Origin: Neelides folsomi
Taxonomy: Eukaryota > Arthropoda > Collembola > Neelipleona > Neelidae
Direction of reading: 5' to 3'
DNA length: 27,343 bases
NCBI GenBank assembly: GCA_034687125.1
Contig: JAQGBZ010000607.1
Span: forward strand, 1 to 27,343
Shown: positions 9,201 through 21,200 of the stretch, in pieces
Numbering within the stretch: position 1 is the first letter of the stretch
How the letters are laid out: each line of letters starts with the position of its first letter
Translations under genes and position numbers: made by a program
Notes under the pieces: model-generated
The model's database searches: none
What the model saw: only the letters and a program-made list of their open reading frames with translations
What the model was told of the DNA's origin: nothing

Positions 9201-12200
9201 CGCTTTTTAATAAAATAATAACATAATTAATTATGCATCATCATTTCATTTTTGTATCAAAATGTTAAAATTTCTTCAAATGAAATAATTTACTGCCACC
9301 CAGATAATTTTAAGAGATTTTATGGCCAACCTACAACGATGTTAATTTATTAATTTATACATAATTGATAAAATAACATACAAAGCACAATTTTGCAAAT
9401 AAAGAAAAAGAAAAACTTTCATCTATGGACTTACCTTTCAGACCAAGACAAGCTAGCTCTAATCCCCCAAAACAAATAAATTAATTTCACTCTTTTATAA
9501 ATCATTAATTTAATAAGTAGAATATTCACTAATAAATATTTAATAAACTAATGAACTATATTATTCTTCTACTAAACTCTTTCTAATATTTCCTATAGAT
9601 TTTTTATCTGTAAGTAAAAATTTTAAGCAGAAGTATTCATTTAGCCTTCACTTTGATCATGAAAAATTGAAAAGGTTGTTTATACCAATGAATCAATTGA
9701 TCCATTTTTAACTAAAGGACGAATGACAGAACAATACAAAAAATTTCAAAATAAAAAGAATACAAAACAAAAAAGTAAATGCAAACCGGTTTCATTATTA
9801 CTGAGAAATTTATCAATTTTAAATTGACTTAAATATTTTTTTCTAATAAAATTATCCAATTTGTTAAACTTACTCTTCTTCGTCATCAGTTGGAAGTTTG
9901 TAGGCAGCTGCTTGTGCTTTTCCTCCTCCTCCACTATCATCAGTTTCTACAAGAGCACTGGCATGCTGCATTTCAAAAATGGCGTCTTCGCAAAAATTGA
10001 CAAAGGCTTCAAGCTTTTCTTTGTCTCCACCCTCTGTAACGATTGAGTAGAAAAAGGCTTTTTTCGACTCTCGAATTTGAGGCTTTTCCCATTGTTCAAT
10101 GTTCGATTCCTTAATTTCAAAATAGACACGCTCGATTTTATGACTTCCACCCATAATTTCAATACGTCCAAGGAAATTCTCAAAGTAAACGAGAACACTT
10201 CCAGCAGTTTCAAGGAATCGTTGAAGCCTAAACAAAAATAATGGTAAAAATTAAATATATTTGGACTAATTTAGACATCTAATTTTCATTATGAATCACA
10301 ACGGCTTTAACTACCTTGGCTCATTTGGCATATGCTCAGAGAGGTTAGTGAGTAAAACAGCAAGATTAAAACCGATTTCTTTAGCTGGTTCGTGGAATCT
10401 TTCGGTGAATTCAATATAATCAATCTTTCCATCATGATTTGTATCGCAGCATTGAAGTAAAAAGGTAATTTCCTCCCTGAAATACATTTACAATAAAATA
10501 GTTTTTTAAATAATAAAATTATATAGGTACATACTAATTGTAAGCTAATTGTGAAAATAAACAAAGTCTATTACGTGGAATAGTTTTTAGATTGCTCCAT
10601 TTTTTCTTTAAATTCTTTTGGAGTAATCCAGCCGTCTTTACTGGTCTCAGATTCCTATACCATATATTGCAATCAAATCAAATGGCCTTTAATGTTATTG
10701 AATTACTCTTCATTTTTCATTAAGCTTCCAACGAAAATTGCTTTAAATAAAATAAAACCTGGAAGGCTGGTGAAGCAGTAAGTACAGCAAGTTTCAAAAA
10801 CATATCGAAGTATCGTAGAATAATCTGAAATTAACCAAACTATAAAGCTAAAATTGAACCAATAATTACATAAACGAAGGAACCTAAATTGCGAGGGTCA
10901 TATGGCATAAGTTCCATCATTTAAGGTAAAGTGACGTTCAGTGCCTGGACAATTTGCTTTACAATCGAACAGTGATTTGTGGTTTAAGTGCGATATAAAG
11001 GAAAGGGAATAAATTTAGCAATACATATATTTTGAAATGAATATAGGGATAAGGGCATTTTAATTTACTAGCAGTATGCAAAAACAATATTGTGTAATAA
11101 ATTGACATTTTAAAAATGTTGGAAAAGTGTTGTAAATATAGTATAATAGTTGCATAAGCCCTTTTCAACACAAATAATTTTATACCCGTAATAGGGAAGA
11201 GGACGTTAAAGCTCTAAGCTTTAAGAACATGTTGAAATATCGAAGAATTTTCTGATCCATTTCGAATGCACAAGAAAATTTATGTTTAATAATTTTTAGA
11301 TTAATAGTATATTACTGATTATTGGATTTTGACTCAAAATAGACCTATTAAATAGACCTAATAGACATATTAGTTTAATTTTTTAAATAATGATGGGACA
11401 AAAAATTAAGAGCAAACCTCAACGTTTGAAGCAGATTCCACCAAAGTGTCCACCATTTGCTTTCCAATTGTACCATTAACCACGTTACCTGTAATTTAAT
11501 GATTGAAAATATATTTTATGTATTAAACATTCAAAATTTATGAGCTGTTTAATATTTTGAATTACCTTCAAGCATAGAAAGCATCATAATGACCATGTCT
11601 TTTTGAAGATTGAGAAGTTCTTGAAGAAGCTCAAGTTGACTGGAATTCTTTGAAAGTTTCGCCTGCATATGAGCAAATAAAAAGAGAAAACCACCAACAG
11701 CATCCCATAACCTATCAATTACAACATTGTAATATTTATTTTAATAATTCATCTTGTAAAATGTCAAATTATCGGTTGGTAAATATAAAAATAACTGTTT
11801 TTAAGTCGAACCTAGAGTGAGCAAGAGCTTGTTGATTTTGAGTACACGGTCCTTGAATAACTTCAGTAAGCGTGTTGAAGACTTGACTAGCAACTCCGAT
11901 AGCTTTTAGAAAGTTAACTTTTCCGGCGGGATCAATTAAATCTTTACTCGAATAGTGCCAATAAAAGTCCATGATTGATTCCTGGGCATTTAAATACAAT
12001 TCAATGCACATTATATTACTTGTAAAATTAGTACTATGGATTAAGAATTATAAATTATTTGAATACAAATTGGAAATAATAAAAACCTGGAGGCGTAGTA
12101 AATAATCAACCGTACAAATGACGACATTCACTGTTGTTGTATTTCCAGCTTGAGTTCTTAAATAATTTTGCCAGTCTAAATAGTAATGGATTAAAAATAT

Positions 12201-15200
12201 TTTTAGCCTTAAAGACTATTTAATTGTCTTTTAATAACTATTTTTTAACATTACCTAAATTGTGCCCTTCACAAGTGAGTTGAATGAATCTAAAGAGAGC
12301 ACACGTGAACTCAGCGTCATGCATATTCTTTTCTCCAGCAGCTCCCTCAGCGCCAACGCCCAAACCTTCAGCCTTTGTATTTCTCTCAAATGCATCAAGA
12401 TCAAGTACGCTGCAAGAACTCATTAAACCGGAAATTGAAGTGAAGAAACCAACTTCCTTCTTCTCCTTTAAATGATTCAACATTCCCTAATAATAAAGAT
12501 ATCAAAGGTTGCTTTAAAAATAAACTTCATGGATCAATGAAAATATTGTTTTATCATAATATAATTACGATACAATGCAAATCATAAATCACCTTTTGGA
12601 CATCAACGTTTCCACCCCTCAGAATAGCAATTCCGAGTTCGAGTGTTTTCATAACCATTTCTGAATGAATGCCTTTGCATGCAGATATCTGAAGAAGGAC
12701 CATTTCAGAAACTCCTCGAGTGGATAGTCTTGCTTGGTGGAATAACAATTTTTGTTTCTCAATTTCTTGTTCCTGAATATAAAATAAATAGAAGAATGTG
12801 TTAACTTCAAAAATAATAGAAAATCTGATGGATATTAATAAACTACCATTAGGTTATCCATTGTTCGCAGCTTGAAAAGTATTAATTGGATGATTAAATA
12901 TTATTAAAAAACCTTTACTGAGTATTATATTTAATTAATATATTTTAGTGTAATAATATCTACAATACCTATTCTAAATAAATACCCATTTAAATATGAT
13001 CTGCAAGAATTAATTGTAATTACATGAATTGAGGCTCCTCCTTCTTCACCTTCCTCTCCTTCGTCGCCACCTTCTTCCTCTTCTTCTCCACAAGATTTGG
13101 CCATAATTTCCGCATAGGACATGTAGAGCGGATCATCTTGCAATGCTCCACTTCTTTCTGCTATCGCCTCCCGACAGAACGTTGTTACAAGCTGAGATAA
13201 TTGATCAGGCTGCTTTTCCCCTTCTTCTTCGTCTTTTTTCTTTAGCTCGGCATCTTCAAATGTTTGCTAAAATTTCAACAGTAATTATTAAAAATTATAA
13301 CATACGAGTACTGCTACTCACGGTCATGGGAGTTGAGAAAATCTCTGGTTTGCCTGGAAGGTAATCAAACCAGAGATTTTCGCAACTCCCATGACCCCGA
13401 GTAGTATAACTTAAAAGACTCTTAGCTTATTAAAAGCTTTTTAACAAATTATATAAACTTACTGTGAGATCTTCTATCATAACTTCTTGCCCCGAATTTT
13501 CATCAGCCAACCAAAGTTCACGGTAGGTTCTCAAAAAGAGATTTATAGCCCGGTGCCTTATACCATATCATCCAATTATTGCCGCACGACATTTGAGAAT
13601 TAATTAAACGTGATAAGTAATAACGATGCCATGTTAGATGTTTATTTGACAAATAGACAATTAATATACCTTGATAATTGGTAGAACTTCACACCAACCA
13701 AGCAATTAAGAGCAGCTCGTTTTCGAGCAGCCGAAAGAACTTTTCTCCAGCTACTCACTTTAGGTGGAATCCTAGTCTATTGGGTTAAGTCAAAACAACC
13801 CGATTAATTGATGTAGTTCATGCAAAGTTCTATATTTTTAGTTCTATTTCCTTCGCTTGACTAAATTTAATCTTTTTAAATATTTTAGAATCTTTCTATA
13901 TAGCTGAATTCTTAATTAATCAATGGATAATAAGAATTATAAAAATATTCATTCTTTCTTAAAACATTTAAATCAATAAAACAACATGAAAATAGCTGCA
14001 TAAACATTCTGTCATCCAATAAGCTTTAAATGCATGTGTGCATTCATGTGCAGATGCAGAGTGCATAATATAAAACCATGCAAAATATATCGGTCATTAG
14101 TTAATGTATTAATTAAAATGAAAACAATTGGCTCCTGGAACAAAGTAAGTAAGATGGTTTAAATAAAGTCAAGAAAATACCTTGGCATAGCATTTAACGA
14201 AATTTGACGGAAACAGGCAATTACAGCCTTTTTCCTTCCAGAAGTAACCACAGAACGATACGCACCCTTAGCTTGCTGTTGCGGGTGGTCAATCTATTGC
14301 GATATTATTTATACATACATTAAATGCAATGGATGTAAAAAAATAACAGAATTAACAAAAAAGGTAGATTGTGCTATTGCATTGGAAAAAAAGATCAAAG
14401 TGCTAAAAATAAAATGTGCTTTTGACCTTTAAAATTTAATTAAACTACCAAAAAATAAAGTGCTTCGATTCAAAAATCCAATTTACGAATTATATTTGTA
14501 AGACATAAAATATTATAAAAATTTACCATGTGGAGTCCATAAAGTACTTTAGCCATTGCTACAATTCGCTCTACTAATTCATCGAGGAGTTGTTGTTTGC
14601 TAACAATTGTAGCTTTGTTATTGAGATCATCATCAACCTCTTGCTTTTTGGAACCTAGCTTTGAGTATAAATGATGCTGCCAAGACATGGAGTCAGATGG
14701 ATTAAATTTGTCTGGAAGTGTCAACTGTGTTTTAGCGAATTCGGCAATTTCGTAATCTTGCAATTTCTAAATTAAAAGTTGGACAATTAGCCATATTTTA
14801 TTCAAAACGTCAATAACCTTATTATAATTTAAAAAACGTTCTCTATATTAAAGAAAATTTAGTGTAAAAACCTTTAAAAATCGATCTTTGCAATGCTGAA
14901 CCAATTCTTGCTCTCGTCCCGCGAAGAGATTGAGTCCGACAGGTAAAAGTCTCTTTAAACAAGCAACCATCAAGCTTGATGCCAATTCTTTGTTTTTATC
15001 TCGTTTCTTATCACGATTCTTTTTCTTTTTAATCTGAAAATATTGTGGGGGAAAATATAATAACACAAGCATTGTAATTAAAAATATTTCTTTTTGAAGG
15101 AAAAATATTAAATTCTGAAAATACTAATAATATTACTTTTCCACTGGATGATTGATTTGCAGCATCAGATATAACAGTTCGCCTGGATGAAGTTGGCATA

Positions 15201-18200
15201 ATTAATGCCATATTATCAATCTCATTTGCAGAAATAAAGTTTGTTTCTTCTTTTTTGAAAAACTGAATGAAAATTAATTATATACATTTTTATTCACATT
15301 TGGATAAATGGTGAAAATTAATATAACTTTCGTTATTTTACTAAGCATTTTGTAAATTTTATGGTATACCTGTGATTTCGACCAAAGATTGAAAATTTCA
15401 GCTACATGATTGTATAAATGTTCTGCGTCAACAGTGTTGTTTTTCAACCAATGGTTTCGCTGAAGGTCGACGTATTTAATTAAAAGAGGATAAAATGCAT
15501 AAATATCCCGAACGAGAAGTTGCCACTCTTCTTGAACCTGACTTTCAACTTGCGAGGTATCTTCTGTATTAGATTTAAGAAAGCCACGAAGAGAATCTTC
15601 TTTATGATACATCACTTCAGTGCGCTTCCTAACTTTCTCCGCAAGAGGCAGGAAAGGATCTTTAAGCAAATCTTCGGATGAATTGATAATAATTTGTTGA
15701 GTGTAAGCAGCAATCCTCGTCATCCAAGGAGCATTTTCATTTCCAATATTATTTTTGATCAAATTGAGTACATTCTTAAGAAGTCTGTTCATGTGGTCAC
15801 TTTGAACGTTTGTCACGCTATTTCTAAAATAGGTATATAGTAAATATGATTATGAAAAGTAGATGATGGCGATTAGTACATTTATCTTAATCTTACTTGA
15901 ATTTTAAATAATTAAAAATAATTATATGTATTTAAAAAGTTCAAATTACTCGTGTGAAGTGCCAGGGAGGTTATCAGGTCCTTGGTTCCACCAGAACGGG
16001 AGGTATGAACAAAGCATCGGAAGAATAATGTCAATAACGTGAGGTACTTCATTGTAAGTTTTTCCAGATTCAACAAACTGTTCAACTTGGATAAGAATTT
16101 GATCTAAAGTTGGCATACTTGAACCGAGTCGAGCCATAACATCTTTAGGACAAATACACAAAAAAGTAAATCAACAAAGGAATAAATTACTTCAGGAAAT
16201 AAAGGAATAATTAAATTCAGTTAACAATACAAATACCTTGAGCTTGAAGTGAATGATCTTGTAGTTTATGATGTAATGAATGAGGATTGTTTTTATTCAA
16301 ATGTGGCTCAAGGAAAGCAATAGGGAAAGTTGATGCAAACGCTCCCATGCAACTTCCAACTGCTGGTCTGTATCTTTCAATTTCTATTTTCACATATTTT
16401 CGGTTCTTAGAAAGCGTGCTATCAGTTCCCAGTGCGTAGAGACTGTTGAGCATCTTATAAGATGCCACTTGCAAATCGTCCACTATAAAAGTTTAATTTC
16501 AAAAAATTAAATACTTTGAATTTGCAATGTTTAATTAATAACTCGCATTTAAATATAAATTATTGATAATGTGTAACACAATATAATAAAATTATGTGAA
16601 CTTACGAATAAGATCACTTCCATACTCGTAAGATGCAAGGTGATCAAAAAGTGATGTTAAAACTGGTAGGATAACCGAATGGATGTAATTTAATGAAGTT
16701 GACGTTTTCAAATGCGTTCCTCTTAAATGTGGATATTTTCCTTCTTGAAGATTACTAATCGTATGCCCCAAATCTTCTGCCACATTATTGAAAAATGTAA
16801 GCATTGATGATCTGATGAACTCGGGACAACTCTTAACAATTGATCTGTAAATAAATACATAAACATATTATTATTATGTAGCATAATTCATCATTGTCTA
16901 ACATAGTGGACTTAATATGAATGAATGAAAGTGTATTTATTCAAATGTCCGACCATTGGCTTTCGCCCTTACAGACATTATATTCTTAATTATTTATAAT
17001 TACTAACATAGTGAACTTAATATAATAATTACAACATGGCATAACAATATTTTGCAATACCTCGCATCAAATGCTTTCACCAACACTTGTAAGCACCTGA
17101 CCGTGATCTTAACTTCGCTTCCAAAAGCAGAGAACTTTGTCCTCAATAGAGAAGTAAGGCGACAAAATAGACTAAATTATTAAACAAAATAACAAATAAA
17201 TCCCAATAAAAGTAAGCAGTAATGTTAAGAGAACTAATTAAAAAACAGACCTTGCGACCATTTCTTTCTCTTTCAATGAAGCTGCACCACTAGTTGTATT
17301 TGGTGTTGCAACAGCAATGAAATATCCTTTGTTAGTATTGAAATATTTCTCCATTAATGGAAGGACCACCTAATAAAGTATTAAGTATTACACAAGTTAA
17401 ACTTTGTAATCAGTACTTAAATACAAAAATAAAATGTAAATTACTTTCGAAAAGAATTTGACATCTCTTGAAGTGTCTTTAAAACTGCTTCTTCGACTAA
17501 AATTGGAAGAAGGTTGGAACATTTTCATGTTGACAGACGCAATATCAAGATATTGAAGGAGTTTTTCAAGAAGGCTATAAGCAAATCTTCTTTCAAAATC
17601 AGAGTTAGCGGCGGCTTTTGCATCAAGTGCACTCGATGATCCCTTTTCTATTCGTCTCAATTTATAGCCTTGGAACTGAATGTATTTGACCAGCTCTTGG
17701 CTTCTCTCTCGATCCTTCTTTTTCTCTTTGTCGGTCAAGAGATCATAAGGAACAAGTTGAGGGTGAGGAGCAAGGCCTAAATAAATCATCAATAATGTAA
17801 TTAAATTGAAAGAGTACTCTACGTTAGTTAATCTATAGATTGTACAGATAGTTGAGGTATTAATCAGTGAATGGAACATACCACAAGATTCAATTTCTTC
17901 CTTTTTCTTTTTCGCCCAAATGTCGTGAGCGTTCTCTGCCAAACGTTCTGCCATATTTTGCATTTCTCGACTCAATGTCAAATTAGACATATCGACAGGA
18001 TGTGGGTGGTAAGCTTGTTCAGTGGGCTAAAATTAATTTACTCTTTAGTGGTAAATAGATATTTAAGTTAATCATGACTATGACTAAAGTATTAAATTTT
18101 TTCATTACCAAACTGACTTTAGATGAACGTCTAGTATTTGAACGTGACAGTGCAGCATCAGAATCTCCTTGTTCAATATCCCAATTAAGAGCGAGAAGAG

Positions 18201-21200
18201 CTTTCAACGAATCCCTTATTGGTTCCTTATATCTCTCTTTTTCCTACATTAGTAATTGGTAATTAAATTAGTAATTAAATTCTTAATGAATTAACATTTA
18301 ATTGAAAAGTGAATTAGGAATTACGTATTCAGTGAGACGGTTATAGGGTTTGAGTCTTGGATGAATTTTTTCTGACCAGTTGTAAGGCTCTCCATATTGC
18401 CAACAATTCTCAAACTTCCGGCTTGCCCATGCATCATGATAATGCTCAGAGAATTTATTCACCAAATTATTTAAGTCGGCTGTGACTTGAACACTAAGAA
18501 GCATTAGAGAATATTAATATTAGTATTGGATTATTTTTGAATGGAAAATTACTTGAATGTATCAATTGGCTGCGGATTATAAGGTCCATCAGCGTCTGAA
18601 TTACTCTTAAAAAGCTCATCATCAAGTCCAACAGATAAAGTATAGTCTGGAGGAAGAGCACATCCAATTGCGCTAAGGCACGGAAGAGCTTTTCCAAATA
18701 AATCAGGATCGTATTCCTAATGGAAAATAAATTACTCAATAAATAAGTACAATAAAATTAAGATACAGAGAATTACTCAAAAGTTTACCATTTTGGCAAG
18801 TGAATCAAAAATGTTGCTGAAAAGCATCATTGTAAGTCGCTTCTCTTCTTCACTTGCAACTCCATAACTTCCTTGACCTCCCGTTGATCCATAATACTTA
18901 GCACAACGTTCATAATGAAGAGTCAACAACTAAATCAATTAATAAAGAGTATAGAATCAATAACAGAATTTAACACAATTCATGTATTACTTTAATTGCA
19001 ATATATAAAATTAATTTCAAAGGTTTATAATATGCCACGTAAATAATATTAAATTGTTGACAAGCATTTTACCCGGAGTGCGACAGCTGTATATTCCGAA
19101 AGTTTAGAAACATCAACAGTCAGTTTTCGCAAAAGTTTAAGAAGCATATTTGGTTGCATTTCTCTTGTGAGTGCGACTAAAAAGTCAGAAACTGCTTCCC
19201 TTTGTCCTTTCGTTAGCATCTTATTTTTTGATAGCCTATAAACGGTATGAAGAGTTGCATCAAGAAGACTCGTGTAATTATCTGCTTCCGCATAGAATCT
19301 CGAATGGGAAATCAGCAATGGAAGAATAGAATTGCCAATATATCGGTTTAAAGCTAGTCCCATGTCAGAATCTCCTCCGTCGTTCTAATAAAACATGTTT
19401 GAAGTTTAAAGCAATGATACTTACATATTTAAAATATTTACAGATACTTTTTTAATGTTTAAAATTTAAAAAACAATCAGACTAGAATTTAATAATATTT
19501 AATATTACTCTATCGAGCATAGTGGCAGCTCGTAAATCTGGTAAAAATCCTTCTTCCAAAATCTTGAAGAACAAATCTCTTTCTTCAATTCCATAAACTC
19601 TTTCCAAGAATAATACTATGCTCTGCTTGTGGTTTGGCACCAATCCTGGTGGCATGTCACTCTTTGGACCGTCTTCAGGATTTGAAAGAGTTTGCAAACT
19701 AAATTTCAAGCTCAAGGCTCCGCGTAAATCTTCTAATGGAACAAGTGATCTTAAGATTGCACGAGCTCGTAACGATTCATTTTTTCCCTAGAATTTAATA
19801 CAAGAATTATTAGTAAACTTAAAATTATTCAACATTAAATTACATTGATCTCATGTAAAAATTATATTGGTTCACCTGTGCGATCACGGCTGCATCAGGA
19901 GCACATCTTCCAAGCAAGTCGACAAGGGTACAATAAAAGGCAAGAATTGCAGCTCCGGTATCAATGTAATCTTCATCTTCTTCTCCTTGTGGAAGTGGAT
20001 GCTCATTATTGCCTTGTCTGTCACCAACTGAAGCAAGAGCGGAAATACGATCCGACATCTGAAATAATTACCGGATTAGAAAATTAAATTAATTTAACAA
20101 ATACAATTTTTTGTATGAAGACAATTAAGTAATGAATACATTTAAGAATAAATGAAAACCTTATTTGAATCAATGATAGCTTTCAAAAGTCCTTCGCCTT
20201 CTCCTCTCAATGCCGGCCCAAGACACTCGGGGCGTCGAATTAATAAACGAATTACCAAATTGGCATTTTCTTCTACACTTTCACCACCAACCCAGACACA
20301 AAATCTGAGGAAATCCAAATATCTTTCACCCTCAACTGGATCCCATCCTAAGTCTGGATAACCCTTTTCAACGAGTTCAGTATTTGATTGAAGCCCACAT
20401 CTTGCCAAATACACAGCGATCTTTTCCAATAAATGTTCCCTAATAAAATAAATATGGTATTGTAACTATTGTACAGGATAGTAATTACTAATTACCTTAA
20501 AGCTAATGCTAATTCGGTGTTGTCCATAAGAGATGAATAAGCCACGTCCAATGGAGTACTTCCCCTCAACGATGGTCTGGCAAGTAAAATATTACTGTTT
20601 TCTAATAAAAAGCCTAAATGTTCAAACATGGCCTTTTGGTTCTGTCTTGACGTTCGACAAAAGTAACAAAGAAACCGACAGCATCCAACAACCATCTCAT
20701 GTGACGTGTCCTAAAATAAGCAACACATTGATTACAATTGAATTCATCTAAAATTAAATAGCTTACTTTCTCTTTAGGAACTTGTTCTCCATCTTGTCCT
20801 GGAGAAGCCGCTTGTTGGCCTTGAGCTTGACCTCCTTGGCCTTGAGCTTCTGATTGAGCTTGTGCTCTCCCAAGAGTATTAATCATCAAGTCCATTACGT
20901 TTTCGTGAACACGAAGAATTCTTATTAGATCCGGATGTTGGAAAAACACATGATTGTTTACGAGCTCCCTATAAAAATTCAAATCAATTATTTTTAAAGG
21001 ATCTTAAAATTATACATACAATATGAAAATACAAGCATTTAATGATGATTAATTAGGTAGTAATTTACCAAAGAAGAGTCCTCATCAAAGCTTCTTCTTC
21101 TTGTGACATTTGGACTGGTAATAAAGCTCTAATTCGGCCAAGTCCAACCCACATGAATTCTTAAAATTGTTCAGGATATTTTTATCAGATAAATAAATAT

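Noticed and set aside
12284..12475. Plus-strand open frame rich in Pro/Ser
   Set aside because: Antisense to the highly conserved RyR exon 12486-12255.
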